Part shown: positions 9,081 to 16,977 of the stretch, piece by piece | Position numbering within the stretch: the first letter of the stretch is position 1 | Layout of the letters: each line of letters begins with the position of its first letter | From: Nostoc favosum CHAB5714 | Lineage (GTDB): Bacteria > Cyanobacteriota > Cyanobacteriia > Cyanobacteriales > Nostocaceae | DNA length: 64,000 nt | NCBI RefSeq assembly: GCF_020829495.1 | Contig: NZ_JAIVFQ010000001.1 | Span: 124,001-188,000, forward strand | Reading direction: 5' to 3' | The notes under the pieces: generated by a model | What the model was told of the DNA's origin: nothing | Database searches by the model: none | What the model saw: the letters and a program-made list of their open reading frames with translations, nothing else | Program-made: the position numbers and the translations under genes

Positions 9081-9476
9081 CTAGGCGGTTTTAGCATTTT
9101 CATCTGATACTTTCGCTGCACTAGCTTTCAAGCGGCTCGACCTGATTTTGTGAATACGTTCGCCATTGCGAACACCACCCGCCATCTCATATTCGCGGCT
9201 GTCTTTGCCGTATTTGATCGCAACCACCATTAGCATCTTCTCTGAAAGACTGCTTAAGTTTTTTTCCATTTCTTCAATCTCACTTTGAGAAGAGTCAATC
9301 ACAGACAGAGCGGTATTATAACCATCAAGTTTTGTACGTAACTGCTCAATTGATGCAATGAGTTTTTCTATATTATTATCATCATCAAATTTGATGCTTG
9401 GAACAATCGATTTCAGTCCAGAGGATCTTAACTCAGCTTTTTCTAGAATGCGGGAGGTACGTTTTCTCCGAGACAT
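9081..9476 (-). CDS. Hypothetical coiled-coil protein
   Basis: A 131-residue basic protein. The N-terminus MSRRKRTSRILEKAE is strongly basic, the middle (about 35-85) is a coiled coil (IEKLIASIEQLRTKLDGYN, SEIEEMEKNLSSLSEKM), and the C-terminus is again basic (NGERIHKIRSSRLKAS). A purine-rich RBS-like AAGGAG precedes the ATG on the minus strand (near 9484). It may bind nucleic acid, but this is inference from charge only. I do not recognise the family. A good hairpin terminator lies at 9028-9058. Confidence 0.6.
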   Translation of the reverse strand: MSRRKRTSRILEKAELRSSGLKSIVPSIKFDDDNNIEKLIASIEQLRTKLDGYNTALSVIDSSQSEIEEMEKNLSSLSEKMLMVVAIKYGKDSREYEMAGGVRNGERIHKIRSSRLKASAAKVSDENAKTA

Positions 9477-9648
9477 AAATTTACTCCTTTAAGATGGTTA
9501 TAGAGCTAGCTTGCCTCAATTAAACTGCATTCCGGTTCAGCACAACTCGCAATTTTTTTAATAAAATTTTCAAGCTATAGCAGTAATTTTTCGGAATTTA
9601 ATTACTAGATATTGGTATTTATAGAAATAATATGTTTAATCTTGATAA

Positions 9649-10060
9649 AAGCTTGAAGGTAGACTGCTCCTGACTTTTCACGTTATGTGGAAAAGTCCAC
9701 TAAAAACCTAACCCCCTAACCCCCAACCCGTGGCGGGAAGGGGGAAATTCAAAGTCTCTCTCCTTAAAGGAAGAGAGATTTAGAGAGAGGTTTTCCAGAT
9801 GACCTGAATTGTCAGAGACTGTTCCCACTTGAATGTAGACTGCTCCCACTTGAATGTAGACTGCTCCCACTTGAACGTAGACCGCTCCCACTTGAACGTA
9901 GACCGCTCCCACTTGAACGTAGACCGCTCCCACTTGAACGTAGACCGCTTCCACTTGAAGGTAGACCGCTCCCACTTGAACGTAGACTGCTTCTGCTTGA
10001 ATGTAGACCGCTCCCACTTGAACGTAGACTGCTTCTGCTTGAACTGAGACCGCTTCGCCT
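9649..10060. repeat. 21-bp tandem repeat array, interrupted by a MITE
   Basis: The motif CTTGAA[C/T]GTAGAC[C/T]GC recurs every 21 bp at 9828, 9849, 9870, 9891, 9912, 9933, 9954, 9975, 9996, 10017 and 10038 (11 units). One more unit (CTTGAAGGTAGACTGCTC) lies at 9652-9669, cut off from the rest by the inserted MITE. Because 21 is a multiple of three, long open frames cross it in several phases; none is supported as a gene. Confidence 0.92.
9670..9815 (-). mobile_element. MITE-like element, copy A (146 bp)
   Basis: It has the same sequence family as 30685-30831 and 46684-46832 but in the opposite orientation. It begins CTGACTTTTCACGTTATGTGG and ends with the complement of CTGACAATTCAGGTC. These ends are imperfect 25-bp inverted repeats. 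It is flanked by AGACTGCTC (9661-9669) and AGACTGTTC (9816-9824), an 8/9 direct repeat consistent with target duplication. No coding capacity, so it would need a transposase in trans. Confidence 0.85.
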
Positions 10061-10213
10061 TGTTGGAGAGTGCGTAGGACGCAAAATTGAGTACTTTTTA
10101 CTTCACTGGGCACTTAGTACTCAGTACTAAGTTGGTTAACTACCTGCCTCCTAAACTTATTTGATGTTATCTATGAAAAAAATAGATAAACTCAGATATT
10201 GCACCTCCCCAAT

Positions 10214-10270
10214 CTTCCGCCAGAGAATTTATTCTCTGGCTCATAGCGAAAGTCCACTTAAGTGCAATAC
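10214..10270 (-). repeat. Double-hairpin repeat, minus orientation
   Basis: On the minus strand it reads GGACTTTCGCTATGAGCC followed by stem AGAGAAT/ATTCTCT and GGCGGA. The spacer and the GGCGG edge match the other family members, while the stem sequence is different but fully paired. Confidence 0.7.
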
Positions 10271-10424
10271 GCTTGGGTTAAGGCTTTACTCTTTGTCAAA
10301 GTGAATTTTTTTAACGAACCGCAAAGGACGCAAAGGACACGTTCGCGCAGCGTCTCGAAGAGAAGGAAGAGAAGAAAGAGAAGAAAAAATGCTTAACTGA
10401 ACTGTATTGCACTTAAGTGGACTT
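10250..10424. mobile_element. Element with 21-bp perfect terminal inverted repeats
   Basis: Positions 10250-10270 (AAGTCCACTTAAGTGCAATA plus C) and 10404-10424 are exact inverted complements. The 133 bp between them hold the AACCGCAAAGGACGCAAAGG motif and a GCGCAGCGTCTCGAAGAG stretch, but no ORF. No target duplication is evident. Its left end overlaps a double-hairpin repeat. It may be a MITE or a hairpin repeat that acquired an insert. Confidence 0.7.
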
Positions 10425-10641
10425 ACAGCTATTTTAAGTTAAATAGATCGCGCAGTAAGGGCACAGCATTGCTGTGCCCCTACGATAAATGTGGTTCAAA
10501 TACATGAAAACTGCTGTAAATCCATACCATCAATAAAGTTGAGTCCACTAAGCGAGGACTTTCGCTATTAGCCATAGGTTAGAAACCTATGGCGGTTTTT
10601 GAGACTGGTGCAAGATTTGAGTAAATGAATTTGAGGTAAAA
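10425..10641. repeat. Palindrome and double-hairpin repeat upstream of the subtilase gene
   Basis: A palindrome GGGCACAGC/GCTGTGCCC lies at about 10455-10482 (another at 61410-61438). A double-hairpin member lies at 10541-10597: stem AGTCC/GGACT, spacer TTCGCTATTAGCC, stem CATAGGTT/AACCTATG, then GGCGG. It ends 45 bp before the subtilase start, so if transcribed it would sit in the leader. Confidence 0.75.
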
Positions 10642-12369
10642 ATGAGGCACGAAAAACTTTCTCCCGGATTACTTTTGGCATTTCAAGACTATCAAAGCGA
10701 AGGAGATCAAGCTTTAGTTACACACAAGCGATCGCTTGGCATCATTGCCCACAAAAGCCCAGTCAAGCCAACTAAGAGCGTCGTTTTTATCTACTGCGAG
10801 CCTGATGCAGACTTAAGTTATCTATCACAATATAATATTGAAGTCAATCAAAACTCTGGGAGTGTGCGGACAGCTTTCTTACCGATAGAGAGTTTAGATG
10901 TCTTATCTGAAGAAGATATTATCCAACGGATTAAGCCATCACGCAAACTTCATTTGAGGATGGACACTGCACTAGAAACAGTCAAACTGCCGGAGTTCAA
11001 GAACCAGACCGGACTGACTGGTAAAGGAGTAATCATTGGTATTATAGACAGTGGCATTGATCCGAAACACCCCGCTTTTGCCGGACGAATTTTACACATT
11101 TGGGATCAAACACTGCCAGGGCCAGGAGTGACGGAAGGCCGCTATGGGGGTGAATTTACAGGAACGCAACTGACAATTTCTCAGGATACTAGCGGTCATG
11201 GTACTCACGTTGCGGGAATTGCCGCCGGTGCCGATGCTACCTATGGCGGTGTCGCACAAGAGGCAGAATTAGTTGTCGTCAGGTCAGATTTACAGGATGC
11301 CCACATTGCTGATGGTGTGCGTTACATTTTCCGAATTGCTAGAGAGTTGGGACGCCCAGCAGTGGTAAATCTCAGCTTGGGTGGACACGCTGATGCCCAT
11401 GATGGTAGCGATTCTTTATCAAAGGTCATCGATGCCGAAACTGGCCCAGGAAGAATTGTTTGCTGTGCTGCGGGTAACGAAGGGAACGCCAATATTCATG
11501 GTCAAGCGACAATACCCTGTGGACGCACTCGTGGTATGCGCTTTAATGTTCCTTTGAATCAAATAGGCATAGTTTGGTTAAACGGTTGGTATTCTAAAGA
11601 CAGTGAGTTGGAAGTGTCTGTGCAAAGTCCTAACGGTTTTGTCACCCCCTTCCAAAAAATAATTACTCAGGGTAATGCCGCACAAGATTACCAGTTACCA
11701 GATGCACGGGTGCAATTAGCGACACCAGCGCCAGATAAAGCCAACGGCGACCATAATTTCTTTGTGCAAATACGCGGTATTGGCCCCTCGCAAGTCATGG
11801 GAGGTATTTGGCAGCTGCGAGTCCGCAACTGTTCTTCAACTGACACATGTTTGAATGTGTGGACATTAGATGACAGTTCATCAGTGTTTTTCACAGGTAA
11901 AAGTGTGAAGGATGCGGTAAAAATTGGTTCGCCAGGAGCCGCCAGCAGTGCAATTACTGTTACCGCCTATACTACTAGAACCAAGTACACAGATATTGAT
12001 AACAAAGTGCAAGAAATGGGGTTAGAATTGCATACTATTTCGGAATTCAGTAGTGAAGGGCCACTACGGAATGATGGACAGAAGCCGGATGTAGCAGCAC
12101 CAGGAGCGATGATTATTTCGACGCTTTCCGCCGATGCAAGTTTTGACCGTTCATCGATGATTAATTCTAAGTTTGTGGTGCAGGCTGGTACGAGTATGGC
12201 AACACCATTCGTTAGTGGATTAGTGGCACTGCTGTTGCAGCGCGATCCTAAACTTGATCCGGCTGCTGTGAAAGACTTGCTACGTAAAAATAGTGCAATT
12301 CCTGGAAAACCCCCAGGTACATTTGATGAGAAATGGGGTTATGGAGTGATTAACGCAGCTAATCTGTAA
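10642..12369 (+). CDS. Subtilisin-family (S8) serine protease
   Basis: A 575-residue S8 protease with an intact triad: Asp136 in GIIDSGIDPKHPAF, His186 in GHGTHVAGI and Ser518 in GTSMATPFVSG, with the oxyanion Asn in CCAAGNEGN. The ~125 residues before the catalytic domain, starting FIYCEPDADLSYL, look like an inhibitory propeptide. There is no signal peptide, so it is probably cytoplasmic, which fits a regulated intracellular role. Between His and Ser is a large insert of beta character (about 300-440). It is followed by a small propeptide-like gene and opens a cluster with Trypco1, caspase and papain-like genes. Confidence 0.93.
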   Translation: MRHEKLSPGLLLAFQDYQSEGDQALVTHKRSLGIIAHKSPVKPTKSVVFIYCEPDADLSYLSQYNIEVNQNSGSVRTAFLPIESLDVLSEEDIIQRIKPSRKLHLRMDTALETVKLPEFKNQTGLTGKGVIIGIIDSGIDPKHPAFAGRILHIWDQTLPGPGVTEGRYGGEFTGTQLTISQDTSGHGTHVAGIAAGADATYGGVAQEAELVVVRSDLQDAHIADGVRYIFRIARELGRPAVVNLSLGGHADAHDGSDSLSKVIDAETGPGRIVCCAAGNEGNANIHGQATIPCGRTRGMRFNVPLNQIGIVWLNGWYSKDSELEVSVQSPNGFVTPFQKIITQGNAAQDYQLPDARVQLATPAPDKANGDHNFFVQIRGIGPSQVMGGIWQLRVRNCSSTDTCLNVWTLDDSSSVFFTGKSVKDAVKIGSPGAASSAITVTAYTTRTKYTDIDNKVQEMGLELHTISEFSSEGPLRNDGQKPDVAAPGAMIISTLSADASFDRSSMINSKFVVQAGTSMATPFVSGLVALLLQRDPKLDPAAVKDLLRKNSAIPGKPPGTFDEKWGYGVINAANL

Positions 12370-12439
12370 TTAGACTGAGAAAGGTAGATATTATTTCTGT
12401 ACAAGGGTAGGCAATAAAAACCTATAAATTTGATAACTT

Positions 12440-12464
12440 AGGGTAGACAGAAATTGTCTACCCT
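12440..12464 (+). terminator. Strong hairpin between subtilase and the propeptide-like gene
   Basis: A perfect 10-bp stem AGGGTAGACA/TGTCTACCCT with a 5-nt loop lies 71 bp after the subtilase stop and 8 bp before the AAGGAG ribosome-binding site of the next gene. The following bases (CTTTACC) have only a short T run, so it could be a weak terminator, an attenuator or an RNA-stability element. Confidence 0.6.
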
Positions 12465-12483
12465 CTTTACCAAGGAGTTGCTG

Positions 12484-12783
12484 ATGAATTATCAGAAACT
12501 AGATGCCGCTCTTGCTACAGTGCTGAATGATATTCAAGATTCAGAAGAAACTAGTTTGGCAGTTTTCATCCATACTGAACCAATTTTAGGCTCTGCTGCA
12601 ACTGCTGTTTTAGAAAGTTTAGGGGTTAGTGGTGTTACCAGTGGCAAAGATATTTTCACGGCAACACTGTCACCAAATGCCATTTCTCAGTTGTCAGAGC
12701 AACCCTGGGTGAAGTATTTGAAGCGATCGCAGCAATTAGGTTTGGTTAATAGGAGAATAAATACACCGAAGTTAGGTGTTTAA
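12484..12783 (+). CDS. Stand-alone subtilase propeptide-like (inhibitor I9-like) protein
   Basis: A 99-residue protein from the ATG at 12484. I chose this start because AAGGAG (12472-12477) lies 6 nt upstream; a longer frame from 12454 has no RBS. The core SLAVFIHTEPILGSAATAVL, then GVTSGKDIFTATLSPNAISQL and PWVKYLKRSQQL, has the beta-alpha-beta pattern of subtilase propeptides, where the last strand blocks the active site. It is not attached to a protease, so it could be an inhibitor or folding chaperone in trans for the subtilase 114 bp upstream. This is inference from pattern and position. Confidence 0.6.
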   Translation: MNYQKLDAALATVLNDIQDSEETSLAVFIHTEPILGSAATAVLESLGVSGVTSGKDIFTATLSPNAISQLSEQPWVKYLKRSQQLGLVNRRINTPKLGV

Positions 12784-12826
12784 TGGGTATTGCCTAACGC
12801 TACACTGTGCGAATAATTTTTTGCTG

Positions 12827-13195
12827 TTACTGTAAATCAGGTTTTGGTTTTTCTGGAAACTTACACTTCACCTCAATTTCCAGATTACTTTCAGCAGAGC
12901 CTTCGGTAATGTAAGGAATACCTGCTTTACCACCCAGCTTAATGCCAAATTTAAGTCTTACCTCCTCAATCTCAGCAGTGTTAAAGTCTTTAAAAGCACT
13001 AAGAGCATAGATAGTATAGGAGCGAATCATTTGACGAGCTTGTTGCATCCGAGCGATCGCATCTGTTCGCACATCCTTGTATTCTATGCCATCATCCTCG
13101 TCAATTTCCTGAGTTATTTCGGTGGCTGTGACGTTAATCTCAATCTGCTCAATCTCCCCATCTGCTTGGAAAAATAATTGCTGTACTTCTGACAT
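12827..13195 (-). CDS. Trypco1 (trypsin-co-occurring domain 1) protein
   Basis: A 122-residue protein. The C-terminal motif EVRLKFGIKLGGKAGIPY followed by TEGSAESNLEIEVKCKF is the signature of the CU044_2847 / Trypco1 family, and the helix DAIARMQQARQMIRSY precedes it as usual. The family is known from genomic neighbourhoods with trypsin-like, caspase or other proteases in predicted conflict systems, where it is thought to be an adaptor or regulator. Here it lies between the subtilase pair and a caspase-STAND protein, divergent from the latter with 145 bp between them. It has no membrane segment. Confidence 0.75.
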   Translation of the reverse strand: MSEVQQLFFQADGEIEQIEINVTATEITQEIDEDDGIEYKDVRTDAIARMQQARQMIRSYTIYALSAFKDFNTAEIEEVRLKFGIKLGGKAGIPYITEGSAESNLEIEVKCKFPEKPKPDLQ

Positions 13196-13340
13196 AAGCT
13201 ACCTCGGTTAAATTTTTGTATCGTGTCTTAAAAATTTCAGCTTGCTTGCGGAAAAATAATAGATGGTATTGTTTCTACTAACACAGCCATCATTGTGTCT
13301 GTCAAGATTATCCCGCATTTACCAACCTAAGGTGTGTTAA

Positions 13341-16300
13341 ATGGCACGATACGCGCTTGTTATTGGCATCGCCGAGTATCTTAGCCCATCATTAGCGCGT
13401 TTGTCGAAGACTACAAATGATGCTGAGGCGATCGCGCAACTCCTAGAGCAATATGGTGATTTTCAGTCTGTGCAAAGACTACCACAGCGCTGGAATAAAG
13501 ATAAAAACGGCTATGAAATGGCAGCGTCAAAAGTTACTGGCGCTCAACTTGGCCAAGATTTGAGAACATTCCTGCTAGAGCAAGCTGCTAATAATGAAGC
13601 GCTGATTTATTTTAGCGGACACGGTTTTACTATTTCCGACAATTTGGGACAACAAAAGGGATATTTGGCAAGTTCCGATTGTCAGATTGAATTTAAGGAA
13701 AACGAAAATGTTGAACAAAAATATGGCATTCCCCTGGATAGCCTTAACGACTTAATTCGAGATTCGCAATTGAGTAGTTTAGTGATGCTACTCGATTGCT
13801 GTCATAGCGGCTATTTATTAGAAAGACAGTTAATAGAAAGAACTCTTAACGCTTTCAGTTCGCAAAAAGATTATTACTTAATTACAGCGTGTCGTGGCTT
13901 TGAACGCGCCGGAGTAATTAAGAGTGAAGAATATAGTATTTTCACAGGTGCAGTTGTTAAGGGATTGGCGGTAGAAAACGTAGGTAGTAGTAGGCGAATT
14001 AGTGGCGATCGCTTGTTTGATTTTATCAGCAGTGAACTTAAAGGTTCAGTACAAGAGCCGATTCGCATGGGTTGGGGACGTTCGATTACTCTGGTTACTT
14101 ATCCCCAATTAGAAGATATTACTACAGGTGAAAAAGTTGCTTTCAATCAGGAAAATCCTTATCGGGGACTTTATGCTTTTGAATCAGAGCAAGCGCAATA
14201 TTTTTGTGGAAGAGATGAAGCAATTCGCACCCTAATTTCGCGTTTAGCAGAGAGTCGTTTTTTGGCTGTAATTGGCTATTCAGGTAGTGGTAAATCTTCC
14301 TTAGTAAAAGCAGGTTTGTTGCCGCAACTGAAAGGCGATCGCCTCCCAGGAAGCAGTCAATGGGAAATTGCATCTTTTACACCAGGAGAACATCCTTTAG
14401 GTAAACTCGTTGATATTTTGACTCGACAACAGCAGCAAAATAAAGCGCATCTATTATTTATCGATCAATTTGAAGAAGTATTTACCCTATGTCAAGACGA
14501 TGAGGAACGCAAAGCTTTTATCCGCTTAGTAGCACAAGAAGTAAAAAAGGGTGAGGGAGAAAGCCGGATAATTTTGACAATTCGCGGTGATTTCTTAAAT
14601 AGATGTGCTGACTATTTAGAAATTATTACTCTCATCAATAGCATTCCTCCCACATCATTTATCGTCACACCCATGTCTTTTACTGAGTTAGAAGAAGCAA
14701 TAGAAAAACCAGCAAAATTACATGGTGTCACGTTTGAGCATAGTTTAGTTTCGCAAATTTCCGCCGATGTAGTCAACCGTCCGGGTGCATTACCTATACT
14801 GCAATATGCGCTCAAAGAGTTGTGGCGAGTTTGCATTGAAGAACCTGAATCGCCAGAGCCGCTTTTGACTCGTAAAGGTTATGAGGAAATTGGCGGGGTT
14901 AAAGGAGCTTTAGACAAACGAGCGACAATTTTGTATCAAAGTTTAACAACTATAGATCAAGCCTTTGCGCGTCGCTTGTTTATGGAATTGGTGCAGTTAG
15001 GTGAAGTTGGGGAAGTGACGCGGCGGCGTGCTAGCTGGGATAGATTAGAAGTAATTTCAGATTCTCCACAACAATTACAACGGGTTGTAGAATTACTAGC
15101 AGGTTCTCAACAACGTTTAATTATCACCGATGAAAAGACGGTTGAAGTTGCTCATGAAGCACTTTTGTCTGAGTGGAAATTATTAAATACTTGGATTGCT
15201 GAAAATCTGGAGAATATTCGTCTCAGTCGTTCTTTAGAGGAAGATTGCCAGGAATGGCAACAAAGATTTAATAAATCGGATGAAGCACTATTGACAGGTG
15301 CAAAATTGGCTGTAATTTCTGAGTGGGTGAATAAGACTCAGCCAAGACTTACGCCATTAGAATCAGAATTTTTGCATAAGAGTTTGGAGAGACGCGACAG
15401 AGAAATCCAAACTCAATTAGAACAAGAACGCCGATTGCGAGAAGCGGCTGAAGCCAGAGCTAAGGCAGAAGGAGAAAAAGTCAAACAGGAAAAAGCCAAA
15501 ATTAAAGCTGAAAGGCAAAGAACCCAGGCGGTTGCAGTGTTAGCAGTTATATCAATTGCATTAGCGGGGTTGTGGGTTAAATCCGAAAAAAATAATGCAG
15601 AAGTAGTCAAAATGGGAGAAGTCCATACATGGATTAAAGTGTCTCACACATTACTTGATGCCGATAAGCAACTTGAAGCATTAATGACGAGTGTGCAAGC
15701 ACTACAGGAATTAAAAAAGATAGGTGGAAAACATACTGAACAAGTAAAGCAACTACAATCCATTATCTATACTGTGAAAGAGCATAATCGATTAGAAGGT
15801 CATAACGATAGGGTTTGGGGTGTGAGTTGTAGTCCTGACGGTAAAATAGCCTCTGCTAGTGCTAACAACACAATCAAAATTTGGGATAAAGATGGCAAAT
15901 TTTTATATGATCTTCCAGGCCACAAAAAAGGTGTTTGGAGTGTAAGATTTAGCCATAATGGTAAATTTCTTGCTTCTACAAGTCAAGATGCAACGTTCAA
16001 GCTTTGGAATATAGACGCGAAAGAGCATAAATTAATAAAAACTTTTAGGGATCATAGTGATACTGTTTATGATGTTAGTTTTAGTCGAGATGATAGAATT
16101 ATTGCTTCTGGTAGTAAGGATGGAGTAATCAAAATTTGGCATACCGACATTCAAGAGAATGAACCTCAATCAATTAGAACACTAAATGTGAAAGATATCT
16201 TGCAAAAAGAAGGATATAATATCGCTGAAATTCTTCGAGTTAATAGTCTAGACTTTGATCCTAATGACAATTCAAAACTCGCTTATGTAAGTTATGATGG

Positions 16301-16895
16301 TAGTGTTAGAATTTGGAATTGGCAAAGAAATAGTTTAGAAGAAGTTGGGACGCATGGTGAGCAAGTTCCTGTATATATGGTCAGATTCAGTTTGCCAAGA
16401 AGGAATTTAAATTTACTAGCTTCTGCTAGTTATCTAAATAGTATAGGCGGCACAATAAAGATTTGGAATATTAAAAATAATAAAAAACAATTAATAGCAG
16501 AAATAAAGGATGTTCATAAGGGTATAATATATGGCTTAGATTTTTCTCCTGATGGTCAAATACTCGCTTCTGGAAGTGATGATGAAACTGTAAAAGTATG
16601 GGATGTAGATAAAGCTATCAAGGGAGAAAATCCTTTAATAGCAACTCTACGAGGACATACTGCCAAAGTTAATCGGCTAGAGTTTAGTCGTGATGGAAAG
16701 ATAATTGCCTCTTCTAGTAATGATGGAACTGTGAGACTTTGGAGGTGGCAGCAAGTCAGTTTCATAAAAAATATAACACCTGATGTAGAAAACTTGTTAA
16801 AATATAGCTGTAATTTTTTAGAAGAATACTTACAAACAAACAAAAATATACCAGACTGGCTGAATACTCAATCTGGTACATGCTCTGTTAATTAA
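13341..16895 (+). CDS. Caspase-like protease fused to STAND NTPase, TM segment and WD40 repeats
   Basis: A 1184-residue multidomain protein. Residues 1-240: peptidase C14 (metacaspase-like) with His94 in YFSGHGF and Cys154 in LLDCCHSG. Residues ~275-620: STAND-type P-loop NTPase starting YRGLYAFESEQAQYFCGR, Walker A GYSGSGKSS (Lys318), Walker B LLFIDQFEE (Asp375) and a winged-helix region. About 690-728: charged coiled coil. About 730-748: a single hydrophobic segment (AVAVLAVISIALAGLW). About 815-1145: WD40 repeats (SPDGK, IKIWD/VKVWD). Expected mode: WD40 sensing releases the NTPase switch and activates the caspase. All key residues are present. Confidence 0.93.
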   Translation: MARYALVIGIAEYLSPSLARLSKTTNDAEAIAQLLEQYGDFQSVQRLPQRWNKDKNGYEMAASKVTGAQLGQDLRTFLLEQAANNEALIYFSGHGFTISDNLGQQKGYLASSDCQIEFKENENVEQKYGIPLDSLNDLIRDSQLSSLVMLLDCCHSGYLLERQLIERTLNAFSSQKDYYLITACRGFERAGVIKSEEYSIFTGAVVKGLAVENVGSSRRISGDRLFDFISSELKGSVQEPIRMGWGRSITLVTYPQLEDITTGEKVAFNQENPYRGLYAFESEQAQYFCGRDEAIRTLISRLAESRFLAVIGYSGSGKSSLVKAGLLPQLKGDRLPGSSQWEIASFTPGEHPLGKLVDILTRQQQQNKAHLLFIDQFEEVFTLCQDDEERKAFIRLVAQEVKKGEGESRIILTIRGDFLNRCADYLEIITLINSIPPTSFIVTPMSFTELEEAIEKPAKLHGVTFEHSLVSQISADVVNRPGALPILQYALKELWRVCIEEPESPEPLLTRKGYEEIGGVKGALDKRATILYQSLTTIDQAFARRLFMELVQLGEVGEVTRRRASWDRLEVISDSPQQLQRVVELLAGSQQRLIITDEKTVEVAHEALLSEWKLLNTWIAENLENIRLSRSLEEDCQEWQQRFNKSDEALLTGAKLAVISEWVNKTQPRLTPLESEFLHKSLERRDREIQTQLEQERRLREAAEARAKAEGEKVKQEKAKIKAERQRTQAVAVLAVISIALAGLWVKSEKNNAEVVKMGEVHTWIKVSHTLLDADKQLEALMTSVQALQELKKIGGKHTEQVKQLQSIIYTVKEHNRLEGHNDRVWGVSCSPDGKIASASANNTIKIWDKDGKFLYDLPGHKKGVWSVRFSHNGKFLASTSQDATFKLWNIDAKEHKLIKTFRDHSDTVYDVSFSRDDRIIASGSKDGVIKIWHTDIQENEPQSIRTLNVKDILQKEGYNIAEILRVNSLDFDPNDNSKLAYVSYDGSVRIWNWQRNSLEEVGTHGEQVPVYMVRFSLPRRNLNLLASASYLNSIGGTIKIWNIKNNKKQLIAEIKDVHKGIIYGLDFSPDGQILASGSDDETVKVWDVDKAIKGENPLIATLRGHTAKVNRLEFSRDGKIIASSSNDGTVRLWRWQQVSFIKNITPDVENLLKYSCNFLEEYLQTNKNIPDWLNTQSGTCSVN

Positions 16896-16977
16896 AAGAG
16901 AAGAAGTTACTGCTTAGAATACTACTTAATGAGTGAAGCTTCTAGTTTCTTACCATTTTTGTAGTAGCTGGTTTTGT

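Noticed and set aside
9700..10113. Open frames on both strands across the 21-bp array (for example a 137-residue minus-strand frame of VGAVYVQ repeats)
   Set aside because: The period is a multiple of three, so any phase without a stop stays open. There is no start signal, and frames are open on both strands. Treated as non-coding repeat.
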